DNA of 64,000 nt from Pelobacter sp. UBA6093 (GTDB taxonomy: Bacteria > Desulfobacterota > Desulfuromonadia > Desulfuromonadales > Syntrophotaleaceae): NCBI GenBank assembly GCA_002435955.1, contig DIWZ01000032.1, positions 195,641 to 259,640 of the forward strand, read 5' to 3'. Made by a program: the position numbers and the translations under genes. Under the pieces are notes generated by a model that had not been told where the DNA came from, ran no database searches, and saw only the letters and a program-made list of their open reading frames with translations. Positions 44,508-53,380 of the stretch are shown one piece after another; within the stretch, counting starts at the first letter, position 1; every line of letters starts with the position of its first letter.

Positions 44508-46463
44508 TCATTTTGCCGGCGTATACCAGATCGGCGAGGTGTAGGCGCGCTCCTGCAGGGTCATCGCGGTGCCCGGCAATGGCTGCACCCCGAAACGCTT
44601 GACGTCGTAGGCAGTCCAGCGGGGGGTCGGGATCTCGAGGACCCGGGCGTAGTAGAACGCCCGCTGCCCGGCATCGAAGTCGGGGTCTTTCCATACCGTG
44701 ATCAGTTCCGAATCGCCGATGGTGTTGGCCCAGGTGGCGTTCTCCACGTCGACGGTGCTGCCCACCGCCGGCAGCTTGCCGTCGGCACCGGGCTTGCGTT
44801 TGTCGGCGTCGCCCCAGACCGCGTCGTAGACCTTTTCGTACAGCTGCCCCTTGGCATCGAGCCACCCCTTGACGATCTGGATCCGGTCGAGGTTGGCGCC
44901 GATCGGATCCTTGAGCGCCGCGACCAGGAAGGTCGGCGACTTGCCGGCGGGCGTGTTACGCAGATCGCCGCCCATCGGTACCCCCTTGGTGTAGCCGATC
45001 GTGGCCGGCAGGCGGTTGTGCGCGTCCTGCGGTGCGAAATCCCAGCCGCCGAAAAAACGCACGATCATACGGGGGCCGGTGGTGGCGTAGGTCTCCCGGC
45101 GTTCCATGGCGTCGAACAGCGCCTCGCGAGTATTCTCGGTGGCCCATACCGCCGCGTAGCCGGACGCTCCGACCTCCCAGTCCATGACCTTCACCCCGGA
45201 CTCGGGATTATTGAAAAAGGCCTTGGTCATACGTTCCGGGCCCGGTTCCTGAGGCGTGGTCTTGCCGAAGAAGTTCTCCTCTTCCATTGCCGCCAGGCCG
45301 GTGTGCGCATCGCTGCTGCCGACTAGGCCGAACTTGTAGGGATTCACGCCCAGCTTCGCTTCGAGCACCAGGCCGTTCTTGAGTGCCGATCTCGCATACT
45401 CGTACTGGAGCATGTCCCTGGTTTTCGCCACGCTGCCGTCGAGGTTGCCCTTGTCCCAGATCTCGAAGTCGGCGAATTCATCGTTGGGCGAGAGATAGGG
45501 GTGGCTTTCGCCGGTTCCCTTGGTCTGGGTGGTTTCGTAAAGGCGCTCCCACCGGGCGCGGGTTTCTGCATATTCACGGTCGACCTTCTTGCCGAAGGCC
45601 TCCACCACGGGGAACATGAGGCCGTTGGAGAGATTGCCGTTGTGGGCGATGGCCAGCACGTCGCCGCCGGTCTTCTCTTCGTAGGCCTGCATCCATTTCC
45701 ACAGATCGACCGGATTGTCGCTGCCCAGCGGCTTCATGGTCGTATAGGGCTCGACCCGGCTGGCCTTGTCGATGTTGTCGCGAAAAATTACGTTGCGGTG
45801 CAGGTTGTTGCCACCCGTATTGGAGGTCCACTCGTAGCCGATGAAGGCGGTGAAGCGGCCTGGATCGTTGGCTTCCTCCGCGGCCTTGATCGTAGTTTGC
45901 CAGGCGCCGCGGTAGGCCGAGGTGCCTGGCAGGGGCATGATGGCTTTGGAGATGGTACCCTTGCCGAAGCTCTGGATGATGTCGATCGCCGCCTCCGCGC
46001 CCTTGCCGGAGTTGATCATGTCGCTCCACTTCCGGCCCTGCGGGTCGGCCATGATGTTCGGATCGCCGCCCAGAAGAAGCGGGAAGAAGCCCATGCCGTC
46101 CGAGTGATCGGCCACCACCAGGAAATCAAGGGGCCGGGAGAGCTTCACCTGTTGCCCGCTGGAAGATCGAATCTCGTTCCCCTTGGCGAACACGTAGGCG
46201 TCCTGCGGTGTCAGGCGTGCACCGAAGGCCCCGGCGTCCATGGAAAACCCTGTGTGCAGGTGGGTGTCGCCGAAGAATGGTCGGGTGGGAAAGTTGCGTC
46301 CCACGTATGGGGAGTAGGGCGGCTTGGCGGCGAAGGCCTTCGCCGCGCCTTCCTCTGTCAGACTGCTCGAAATGCCGACCCCCTGGTCGGCTGTCAAGGC
46401 CGGCCAGGGGGTGAAAACACAGGCAATCAGGGATATGGCGGCAATGCGTACGGCTCGTCTCAT
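44508..46463 (-). CDS. DUF3604 family exported protein (PHP-like metal-dependent hydrolase fold)
   Basis: A 651-residue secreted protein with signal peptide 1-25 (ends ALTA). RPFFGDTHLHTGFSMDAG (about 61-78) and LDFLVVADHSDGMGFF resemble PHP-type metal-binding motifs (DxHxH and H-D); VLAIAHNGNLSNG and LVGSSDAHTGL add further histidines. The family is widespread in marine and pollutant-degrading bacteria and has no settled function. It heads the DUF3604-isomerase-HupE operon. GGGAGA precedes ATG 46463. A periplasmic hydrolase is my inference. Confidence 0.85.
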   Translation of the reverse strand: MRRAVRIAAISLIACVFTPWPALTADQGVGISSSLTEEGAAKAFAAKPPYSPYVGRNFPTRPFFGDTHLHTGFSMDAGAFGARLTPQDAYVFAKGNEIRSSSGQQVKLSRPLDFLVVADHSDGMGFFPLLLGGDPNIMADPQGRKWSDMINSGKGAEAAIDIIQSFGKGTISKAIMPLPGTSAYRGAWQTTIKAAEEANDPGRFTAFIGYEWTSNTGGNNLHRNVIFRDNIDKASRVEPYTTMKPLGSDNPVDLWKWMQAYEEKTGGDVLAIAHNGNLSNGLMFPVVEAFGKKVDREYAETRARWERLYETTQTKGTGESHPYLSPNDEFADFEIWDKGNLDGSVAKTRDMLQYEYARSALKNGLVLEAKLGVNPYKFGLVGSSDAHTGLAAMEEENFFGKTTPQEPGPERMTKAFFNNPESGVKVMDWEVGASGYAAVWATENTREALFDAMERRETYATTGPRMIVRFFGGWDFAPQDAHNRLPATIGYTKGVPMGGDLRNTPAGKSPTFLVAALKDPIGANLDRIQIVKGWLDAKGQLYEKVYDAVWGDADKRKPGADGKLPAVGSTVDVENATWANTIGDSELITVWKDPDFDAGQRAFYYARVLEIPTPRWTAYDVKRFGVQPLPGTAMTLQERAYTSPIWYTPAK

Positions 46464-46589
46464 GGTTGTCTCCCGCTTTCTCGGCGTAAATGGGTACCGC
46501 GGGCGCTGCAAAGAACTACACCTCCGGCGTCAGCCGGACCAGCGGACCTGCCCCGGATGCCGTCCTTGATCAGCCCGGTTGCCTGCCCT

Positions 46590-47381
46590 CTACTCGATCC
46601 ATCCCTGTTCCTTGAAGCGCTTCTCCAGAACTTTGGCTATTTCCTCAGCGGTCTGCTTGGCCCGCCCCTCGACCTTGGCGCTGCCGGTCTTTTCTCCGTA
46701 CACTTTCATGCCGGTACTGACAATCAGGCCCGCAGGATTGGCCGTGGCAAGCCAGGCAGCAGCCCCCACTGCGCCTCCGGGCATTTTGCTCCCGCCGGCA
46801 TCGGTTGAACCGCCCCCGAGCTTGCGCAGTCCCTGCGCCGTCATCTGGAAACCTTCGACCGCCACCTTCAAATCGGATGCACCGGACCTCAAGCCGATGC
46901 CGATACGCTTGGCGGCATCCCCTTCGTCAAAAGAAACGATATATCCCTGGATTACCAGGTCGTTGATCTGCGGTGTCGTTCCCATCACCGCATGCTCTGC
47001 GGGCATCCCCATGCCACGGATCAGAGATACCAACTGCCTCTGGATTTCAGCGCCCAACTGCCGGCCAAGCGCAATCTGCTCGGCACTCTGGGGCGTGCTG
47101 TGCTCGGAATACTGCCCGGCCAAGGTGGAGTAGGTCGGAAGATCGGCCGGCGTGGCGGCAAAGTCGTACACCCAGATGTGAGCGGGTCGCGGAAGTTGCC
47201 CGGACACGACTTGCTCACGGCTGACTTTGGTCGAGGCGCAGCCAACGACCGCCACCAAGGCGATCAGGCATGGGACGATCTTCGCCAGTCGCTTGCGAAG
47301 AACCGCTCGGGTAGCATGTGATTTCACAAGGAGGTCGGGCATCAGGTGCCCCTGCGAAAAGTTATCGGTTTGATTACACAT
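46590..47381 (-). CDS. DUF4410-family lipoprotein
   Basis: 263 residues with lipobox VAVVGC; after it PAHIWVYDFAATPADLP, ALGRQLGAEIQRQLVSLIRGMGMPAE and YIVSFDEGDAAKRIGIGLRSGASDL match the DUF4410 pattern. The C-terminal region has a helical segment rich in KVEGRAKQTAEEIAKVL. Role unknown; exported. ATG 47381 has GGAAGGAG; a later ATG at 47342 would give a more standard signal peptide length. Confidence 0.7.
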   Translation of the reverse strand: MCNQTDNFSQGHLMPDLLVKSHATRAVLRKRLAKIVPCLIALVAVVGCASTKVSREQVVSGQLPRPAHIWVYDFAATPADLPTYSTLAGQYSEHSTPQSAEQIALGRQLGAEIQRQLVSLIRGMGMPAEHAVMGTTPQINDLVIQGYIVSFDEGDAAKRIGIGLRSGASDLKVAVEGFQMTAQGLRKLGGGSTDAGGSKMPGGAVGAAAWLATANPAGLIVSTGMKVYGEKTGSAKVEGRAKQTAEEIAKVLEKRFKEQGWIE

Positions 47382-47432
47382 GATAGACTCCTTCCTTATT
47401 CAGAGGGAAAGCCTGGCGTTGACCAATCGGCG

Positions 47433-48650
47433 TCATTCTCCCGGTGCAAAGCCCGGAGGCGCCTTCTCCCACGGGTAGCTCCCGGCGGCCATTTCGTAAC
47501 CGAGAGTGAACAACTGGCGCATGTACTCCGTATCGAATTGCTCCTTGTGAGGGGCATTGAAAGTTGCCGGGATAAAGGCCAGATTGAAATCGGCTTTGTC
47601 CCGTTTTGCGATCAGGTAGATGCGGTCCAGGTCACCGATCCCCTGGGTCTGGATCAGGGAAGCGATGGCGCGCCCGGCAATCGACATGGTTTTTCGCTCA
47701 ACCTGACTCCACTGGGCATCCATCCGGCTGTTGCGGATGATATAGACCTTTCGCTCCCGTTTGTGAGTCGCCGCCCGCACCTCCTGAATGTGCATGGAGG
47801 GGGGATAGATAAAGACCTGGGTCATCGCGCCGCCGTCCACATGCATTTCCTGATAGTCTTCACCATCGGCGGTCACATCGATCAGTACCGGCGGGAAGGC
47901 GCCCGGAATGGCCGCGGAGGCGATCATGATGGTCCGGAAAATTTCGAGGGCTTTGGGATCGCTGCTGGCAGCGATTTTGGTCATGTTCCAGATGACCGGC
48001 TGCTGCGCATCCAGATCGGTGGTGCCGACCAGCAGGAGTCTTCCCTTGCTGGTGTATTCGGCAGCAATGGCATCCAGCAGTTCCCGGGTGATATGTTTTT
48101 CCAGCAGGCGCCACAAGGGGGCGTTGTCCGCCATGGCGTCATTGAAAATCGCAGCCAGCATGTTCCGCGGTTTGGCTATATCCTTGCCGGATATCTGCGT
48201 GTAAACTTCCTTCAGCGTCGCGTCGTATTGCGGCCCGAGAAAGGCAAAGGGCGCGATCAGGGCTCCGGTGCTGATGCCGGTCACCAGCTTGAACTCCGGC
48301 CGGTCGCCGGCGGCCGTCCAGCCGTTCAGCAGGCCGGCGCCGAAGGCTCCGTTATCGCCGCCGCCGGAAACCGCCAGGACAATTGCCGGCGGCATGGGCC
48401 CCTCGTGGCCGATCTCTGCCAGGTAGGCCAGTTCCCGTTTGTTGACCTCGATGCCCTCCCGGACCATCTCACCCTCGTTGACCCCGATGCGGTAGCGCAC
48501 ATCGGGCAGGCCGGGTATTTCCTCCTGCCCCTGCAGGGTGACGGGCAACGCCCTGTGCCGTGTGGGTGCGGCACAACCCTGCAGGAGAACCATGACGACT
48601 GCCGCCGCCATGAAGACTCCTGCCAGCATGTTGTTCTTCATCCTGCTCAT
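47433..48650 (-). CDS. Patatin-like phospholipase, lipoprotein
   Basis: 405 residues: lipobox LLQGC (Cys26), then the patatin domain with oxyanion loop SGGGDNGAFGAG (about 95-106), nucleophile GISTG (Ser127) and the dyad aspartate in HVDGG (about 262). These enzymes are Ser-Asp acyl hydrolases that cleave membrane lipids. Export and lipidation suggest action on envelope lipids. GGAAGG lies 9 nt before ATG 48650; an ATG 9 bases earlier is directly adjacent to the SD. Probably co-transcribed with the DUF4410 gene, 51 nt downstream. Confidence 0.85.
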   Translation of the reverse strand: MSRMKNNMLAGVFMAAAVVMVLLQGCAAPTRHRALPVTLQGQEEIPGLPDVRYRIGVNEGEMVREGIEVNKRELAYLAEIGHEGPMPPAIVLAVSGGGDNGAFGAGLLNGWTAAGDRPEFKLVTGISTGALIAPFAFLGPQYDATLKEVYTQISGKDIAKPRNMLAAIFNDAMADNAPLWRLLEKHITRELLDAIAAEYTSKGRLLLVGTTDLDAQQPVIWNMTKIAASSDPKALEIFRTIMIASAAIPGAFPPVLIDVTADGEDYQEMHVDGGAMTQVFIYPPSMHIQEVRAATHKRERKVYIIRNSRMDAQWSQVERKTMSIAGRAIASLIQTQGIGDLDRIYLIAKRDKADFNLAFIPATFNAPHKEQFDTEYMRQLFTLGYEMAAGSYPWEKAPPGFAPGE

Positions 48651-48800
48651 GGTAGGCATCCTTCCGCCAGGACGAGCGGGTCCGCTGCACATCCCGGGAA
48701 TGTTTCCTTAGCTTCGAGCTGACAATCCGTCATCATCTTCCCGTCGAATCCGCGTTGAACCCGGCCCTATGGTTAGCCGAGAACCTTTTCCCGTCACACC

Positions 48801-49544
48801 CTAAAAGGTCGCGCCCAGCCCGAGTATGAATCCGTGAAAAGACCCCTTGAATTTGTTCCCGCTGCTCCCCTCGGTATCATAGTAGAGCCGGCGGTAGCCT
48901 ATCCGCCCCGCCCAGGTGTCGGTGAAGTTGAACTGGAACTGCGGCTGCAGTTCGTAGGTCAGGTCCGAGTCCCCGGCGCCGATGGAAAGGGTGGGATTGA
49001 ACCGCCAACGCTGGCTGAGTGGAAAGCTGGGACGAAGAACCAGCACCGCATCGTAGATGTTGGAGGTCCGGTCGGCCGACCCCACGCCGGATATGGTCAG
49101 TTCGTTATCCATGCGCGCGTACCGGAGTCCGCCAAGAATGTCGAAGGTCTGCCCCTTCTTCCAACCGTCGACCTGGATGCCCGTTGCAACGGTCAGGAAG
49201 AGCGTATCCGACTCGACTTCGACCTTGGCGCCGCCGATTCTGTCGACATTCTTGTCATCGCTGATCTCGAAATAATCCACCTGCAGCCAGTTTACCCACT
49301 GCCCCTTTTGCGCCACCGCGAGGAAGGAACCGCCGAAATCGACCTTGTCGATCAAATCATCAAAGCCGGCATCGACCTCGACCTTGGTTCCCCTTACTGT
49401 AATGTCGCCATCGATTCCCACACCCCAGATATATGGAGTCAGTTCAAACTTCCAGCCGCCGTCAGCCGCCCAGGCGGACCCGGCCAACAGAGCGTAGACC
49501 AAAAATGCCATGATTGCCGCGCCGATCCTGACCTTTGTTCTCAT
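48801..49544 (-). CDS. Outer-membrane beta-barrel protein
   Basis: 247 residues: signal peptide ending SAWA, then GGWKFELTPYIWGVGIDGDI, a start typical of a family of 8-10-strand outer-membrane barrels, alternating strands through the chain (WLQVDYFEISDD, LTVATGIQV, NPTLSIGAGDSDL) and a C-terminal aromatic strand GFILGLGATF. The family is common but unnamed. AAGGAG precedes ATG 49544. Role unknown. Confidence 0.75.
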   Translation of the reverse strand: MRTKVRIGAAIMAFLVYALLAGSAWAADGGWKFELTPYIWGVGIDGDITVRGTKVEVDAGFDDLIDKVDFGGSFLAVAQKGQWVNWLQVDYFEISDDKNVDRIGGAKVEVESDTLFLTVATGIQVDGWKKGQTFDILGGLRYARMDNELTISGVGSADRTSNIYDAVLVLRPSFPLSQRWRFNPTLSIGAGDSDLTYELQPQFQFNFTDTWAGRIGYRRLYYDTEGSSGNKFKGSFHGFILGLGATF

Positions 49545-49645
49545 CTTTGCGCTCCTTTTCTTCCAGGTGTGAAGCGAGCTTCCAGACCGTGACCTGAAAG
49601 CCCTCGACTATGATGGCCAGGTTGTCCAGGTAAAGTACCCCGCCA

Positions 49646-50041
49646 TCAAGGATTCATGCAGGAGCCGAATACGATAAACCCATGTCCATCTCCCGCGGCG
49701 CTCAGGGTCAGGCTGCCGGATTCCTTGCCTAGGGCAATGCTCCACCCCAGCTGCTCGACCCCCTGAAGAACGGTTATCCCTTCCAGTTCCTTGATCTGGG
49801 TAATCTTGGTGTCGTCCCGCTTTACCTTGCTGTCGAGAGAAATAATGGAACGTTTATCGAGGTCGATGCGTACGAAGCGAGGCAGGGCCATCTCCTCGAT
49901 GGTCAATTCGGCGCACTCGCCGCCAGCGGTGCACTCGTAGGCCTTGGTGAGCGCACAGAGACGGGCAATGTCCTCGGCGGCACCGGCCGAAACGGCAAAA
50001 AAGAGGAATAAAAGAACGCAAGGCAGTGATTTTCGTATCAT
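49646..50041 (-). CDS. Small exported protein of unknown function
   Basis: 131 residues with a clear signal peptide (SLPCVLLFLFFAVSAGA) and a mature part with four cysteines (LCALTKAYECTAGGEC and one near the C-terminus), probably two disulfides in a periplasmic beta fold. No family recognised. AAGGAG precedes ATG 50041. Confidence 0.65.
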   Translation of the reverse strand: MIRKSLPCVLLFLFFAVSAGAAEDIARLCALTKAYECTAGGECAELTIEEMALPRFVRIDLDKRSIISLDSKVKRDDTKITQIKELEGITVLQGVEQLGWSIALGKESGSLTLSAAGDGHGFIVFGSCMNP

Positions 50042-50086
50042 GGCTCGCTCCTTTATGGTTGTTATGAGCGGGGAAGAACCGTGGGA

Positions 50087-50587
50087 CTACCTGACCGTAT
50101 ATCCTCTTCCTTCCATACAGGCGCCCCAGGCACGGTCGTACTGACTGCGCTGCTGCTCGTAACCCGCCTGTTCCTGCTGCGACCGCTGTTCCTGCGCCTT
50201 GCTGCTCTGGTGCCGGCGTGCGCCACCGATTATTCCTCCGGAGGTTGCCCCGATGGCAGCCCCTGTCCCCGCATCACCTGCGATGGCACCCACCGCGGCT
50301 CCCAGAAGCGCTCCACCGGCCGCGCCTTTCAGCACGCCCCCCTTCTGTTGGGGGGCAGAAGTCTGTGCCACAGGCTGCTGCATCGGGTCAAACCCGGTTT
50401 GCTGCCTGGACCACTGGTAGCAATCGTATTTGTCTTTCTCCATCTGGTCCGCGCCCTGTCCCTTGCTCGGGTAGACGATCGGCTCCTGAGCGCTGTACGC
50501 GGGAGTTACCGCTACTTCGGTACATATAAGCGATAAAACAGCTATCACTGGAGCAACAGCCCAGAATGTCATTTTCCCGATTTTCAT
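50087..50587 (-). CDS. Glycine-zipper exported protein
   Basis: 166 residues: hydrophobic export signal (FWAVAPVIAVLSLICTEVAV), a proline/glutamine segment, then a glycine-zipper region GGVLKGAAGGALLGAAVGAI and GAAIGATSGGIIGGARR (about 85-125), and a Gln/Arg-rich tail ending RAWGACMEGRGYTVR. Zipper proteins insert into or span the envelope; many are osmotically induced lipoproteins or outer-membrane modulators. The start ATG 50587 follows GGGAGG; an in-frame extension upstream lacks a signal. Confidence 0.75.
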   Translation of the reverse strand: MKIGKMTFWAVAPVIAVLSLICTEVAVTPAYSAQEPIVYPSKGQGADQMEKDKYDCYQWSRQQTGFDPMQQPVAQTSAPQQKGGVLKGAAGGALLGAAVGAIAGDAGTGAAIGATSGGIIGGARRHQSSKAQEQRSQQEQAGYEQQRSQYDRAWGACMEGRGYTVR

Positions 50588-51282
50588 ACGTGGCCTCCCT
50601 TCTTCTCCACTACTATGAGGCATCACCGATCCAGCTCGGCTTTCTCGGAGTTGAGCCATGGTGAATCCGCGTTGATTTTAGATATACCCGCCCCCGAAAA
50701 GTCCAACCTGGCGGCGGTGGAAATAACCTGATCACCATTTACTTTGAAAGCTTAATGGGTATAAAAATATTATCAATCCCGGTATACAAGATTCCCGGTA
50801 TACAAGATTCTGAAACGCTAAATAGTCACATCCCTCCCCCCGGCACAGTGTCGCATCCATGCGTCACTTTAGACCCGACTGGACGATGTGAAGATGTTCC
50901 CGCCGAGTTACAGGCAACGGCCAGGAAGAGCATCTCTCAAAAGGGGCAAGGAGCAGGCCGGAGTGGCCAGGAGGGTGATGCACCGTAACCGAGGGTGGTC
51001 AGAGGATGGACAGGGTAATGAAGCGGCAGGGATATCGAAGGAACCCGACCGCAGATCTCCCAGTAAGGCAAGGGTGAAGCCCCACGGAATTTCCTGCCGC
51101 AGATAGACTATCAGGGCGCCGTGGGCGCCGTCCCTGGTGATCTCGTCACCCGGAAGACAGGCCGCAGAATAGGAAGTGCTGGTCGGCAAGATGACGCCGA
51201 ATCCGAACCCCGCCTGAAAGAAGATCTCCTGCAAAAAAGTGCACGTTGGAGATGAGGTGGGAAAAACATGGAGGGTGTTAAA
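50588..51282. other. Long intergenic region at the edge of the island
   Basis: 695 bases. It contains a 16-bp tandem repeat (50778-50809). A minus-strand frame (50908-51234) begins FFQAGFGFGVILPTSTSYSAA and may be the eroded end of an exported protein, but the second half is low-complexity Pro/Leu-rich and unconvincing. I do not call a gene here. Confidence 0.45.
50778..50809. repeat. Two perfect tandem copies of a 16-bp unit
   Basis: CCCGGTATACAAGATT occurs twice without a gap (50778-50793, 50794-50809). Each contains the palindrome GTATAC. Confidence 0.85.
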
Positions 51283-51819
51283 TTATGAAGCCTGCAGCAA
51301 CGACCAGGTCACCTCACACTCCCCTGACCCGGCGGCAATATAGGCGGAATCACCGGAAATGGTAACGGAAAGACCCATGGTTCGTTGCACCAGGGTCGCC
51401 AGGGTTTGCATATCCCCCCATTGAAATTGAAAAACAGATGCCTTCAACTCCCTGAATTGTTCCCGGCTTTTTTCCCACCAGACATTCGATTTCGAATTAA
51501 AGCTATAAATTTTTACTGACGGCGCAATGCGTGTCGCTTTTTTGATTCTGTCAGGGTTCGGCTCTCCGATGTCGATCCACAAAGAGATGTTATCCTCCAA
51601 GGTACGCGCCCAGATGTCAGGTTCCTCCGCAGCGCTGAGACCTTTTGAAAAGGCAAGAAACTCCTGAGCATTGATACAAAAAGCGAGCACACGCGCCATC
51701 ATTCGCTCAAGTGTTTCAGAGGGATGCTTGGCAAGCGTCAAATTGAGCGTGTCATAATAATTCCGATCCAGATCTGACAAGTCGATGCGCATTTTGTAAA
51801 TTGTCGGTTTTAGTGCCAC
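51283..51819 (-). CDS. yaeQ: YaeQ family protein
   Basis: 178 residues matching YaeQ across its length: VALKPTIYKMRIDLSDLDRNYY, TLNLTLAKHPSETLERMMARVLAF, EFSKG-like FLAFSKGLSAAEEPDIWARTL, LWIDIGEPNPDRIKKA and VWWEK. The fold is a PD-(D/E)XK nuclease-like domain; E. coli YaeQ's role is not firmly known. I chose GTG 51819, with AGGGG upstream, because homology begins there; the open frame before it is unrelated. The RNase H-like gene lies upstream on the same strand. Confidence 0.88.
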   Translation of the reverse strand: MALKPTIYKMRIDLSDLDRNYYDTLNLTLAKHPSETLERMMARVLAFCINAQEFLAFSKGLSAAEEPDIWARTLEDNISLWIDIGEPNPDRIKKATRIAPSVKIYSFNSKSNVWWEKSREQFRELKASVFQFQWGDMQTLATLVQRTMGLSVTISGDSAYIAAGSGECEVTWSLLQAS

Positions 51820-51899
51820 AAAGAGCCCCTTATAATCGTTGAAAAACGGCGCGTAAGATAAAAAGTATGCAAGATAAGGTGAAGTGGATCTGACAAATT

Positions 51900-52391
51900 T
51901 CACCCGACATGATTTCTCAATGCACCCCTGGAAGCTCTATCTACAAGTGTAAAAAATCTGTCAATGCCATCTTTTTTATTCGACACTAGATGGCCAGGCA
52001 CTTTAACAAAAGTGCAATGAAATTGATCGGTAATTCTGAAAAACTCCCGATACAGATCATGGTTGTTGAGAAGCTTGTTTTTCTTCGTCAGATATTTATT
52101 AATCTCAAGCCGATTGCGTCTTCCTTGCAAGCCTATGATATTTTGCGAATCTGTATACACTGTCACCTTACAAACCAATGTCGGCACCTCCCCTAAGGCC
52201 CACAACAACGTCTGCAACTCCAGCCTGGTCGAAGACGTGTGCTCAAAACGCTTCAGCTTCACCTGCGCCGGCGACGGATCGAACGACAGAGAGCCTGCAG
52301 GTGCACAGAGATACGCTCCATACCCTGCCTTTGACCTGGTGTTTACGCTTCCATCGATAAACAGCATCAATTCATTCAAAACAGGCATCAT
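51900..52391 (-). CDS. RNase H-like domain protein
   Basis: About 163 residues with an RNase HI fold: first strand MLFIDGSVNTRSKAGYGAYL with the catalytic Asp, TSSTRLELQTLLWAL with the Glu, VTVYTDSQNIIGL with the second Asp, and DRASRGAL with the last. All four acidic residues are in place, so it may cut RNA-DNA hybrids, but it differs from housekeeping rnhA (a long basic middle segment, KYLTKKNKLLNNHDLY). The start is uncertain: ATG 52391 or 52388, without a clear SD. It lies 80 nt upstream of yaeQ. Confidence 0.72.
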   Translation of the reverse strand: MMPVLNELMLFIDGSVNTRSKAGYGAYLCAPAGSLSFDPSPAQVKLKRFEHTSSTRLELQTLLWALGEVPTLVCKVTVYTDSQNIIGLQGRRNRLEINKYLTKKNKLLNNHDLYREFFRITDQFHCTFVKVPGHLVSNKKDGIDRFFTLVDRASRGALRNHVG

Positions 52392-52458
52392 CACTTTGCA
52401 GGAGAAAAACGAATATTGAATCCATCGCACAACCTTGATCGCCAGGTTGCCCCAATTC

Positions 52459-52492
52459 AAAAGCGGAACAGTGCAACCACCGCTCCGCTTTT
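52459..52492 (-). terminator. Terminator of the rhodanese-ferritin gene
   Basis: AAAAGCGGA (52459-52467) / TCCGCTTTT (52484-52492), nine perfect pairs, read on the minus strand as a hairpin ending in TTTT, 25 bases after the stop of the gene at 52517. Confidence 0.75.
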
Positions 52493-52516
52493 ATCCCTAT
52501 GACGAACATGCTTCGC

Positions 52517-53362
52517 TCAATGCGCTGCGAGCACCTGATCAAGCCGGTCACTGAGCTGTCGCAGATGCTGACGCTCCTGATCCGCCAGGCGCAAAAAAAC
52601 CTCCCGGCTCTTCGGCTCGGAGATATTACGGGACAACAACATATACCGATCGAGGGCATTGGACTCAAATCCGATGGCCAATTCCAGCACCTCCTGCATA
52701 GACTTGCCCTGCACCCATTTCAGGGCCTGGTCCAGGGGCACGCCACCCTCCATAACGGCCGGCTGGTCTCCGCGCTCCTTCAGCAACGCCTGCGGCAGTT
52801 CGTCATGGCTGCCGCGGATGCCGGAAAGCAGCTGCATAAGGCTCTGTTTATGCTGTTCCTCCACTGCAGCCATACTGCGTAAAAAATCGCTTTCGTCGGC
52901 ATGGTGGTGAACAGCGGCCTGGGCTGCGTAAAACTGCCGGGTGCCGTCCTCCAGCAACCAGGCCAGGGCGATATGCTCCTCGGATGAGTGCGCAGGGTCG
53001 AACCAGGCGGCGTTTAATTCCGGTTCGTTTACCGCCACCAGACCCTCCCAGGCATTGATGCCGCCGGACATGCTGTAAACTTCGTGGAAGCCGGCATTCA
53101 TCAGGGCAGCGGCTGCCGCACGACTGCGCACGCCGGCCGCACAGTAGGTAATGGTCGGCTTCGCCGGATCGAGTTCCCGGTATCGATCCTCGATCTGGCG
53201 CACCGGGATCAGCGTGGCGCCCGGCAGATGCCCCGCCTCATATTCGCCAGGTTGGCGAACATCGACCAGGTTATAATCCCTGGCCGACTTCTGCTGTAAA
53301 AATTCGCGCACCTGTTGGACCGACCAGGTAACCACCGGTTTGAAGTAATCCAGGATACTCAT
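52517..53362 (-). CDS. Rhodanese-ferritin-like fusion protein
   Basis: 281 residues. The N-terminal rhodanese domain (about 10-110) has NLVDVRQPGEYEAGHLPGA and the active-site loop ITYCAAGVRSRA with the sulfur-carrying Cys. The C-terminal half (about 125-275) is a ferritin-like four-helix bundle with metal-ligand pattern: HIALAWLLEDGTRQFY, AAVEEQHKQSL, LELAIGFESNALDRY and LRLADQERQHL (E/ExxH motifs). It may move persulfide sulfur while handling iron or peroxide. GGAGG precedes ATG 53362. The FAD oxidoreductase lies 18 nt upstream in the same direction. Confidence 0.85.
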   Translation of the reverse strand: MSILDYFKPVVTWSVQQVREFLQQKSARDYNLVDVRQPGEYEAGHLPGATLIPVRQIEDRYRELDPAKPTITYCAAGVRSRAAAAALMNAGFHEVYSMSGGINAWEGLVAVNEPELNAAWFDPAHSSEEHIALAWLLEDGTRQFYAAQAAVHHHADESDFLRSMAAVEEQHKQSLMQLLSGIRGSHDELPQALLKERGDQPAVMEGGVPLDQALKWVQGKSMQEVLELAIGFESNALDRYMLLSRNISEPKSREVFLRLADQERQHLRQLSDRLDQVLAAH

Positions 53363-53380
53363 ACCATTTCCTCCCATAAA

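Noticed and set aside
45501..48722. Two plus-strand open frames of over 430 codons opposite DUF3604 and patatin genes
   Set aside because: Both are complements of well-supported minus-strand genes with signal peptides and motifs.
50908..51234. 108-codon minus-strand frame beside yaeQ
   Set aside because: The beginning looks like an outer-membrane strand, but the rest is low-complexity with no homology; I treat it as at most a gene relic.
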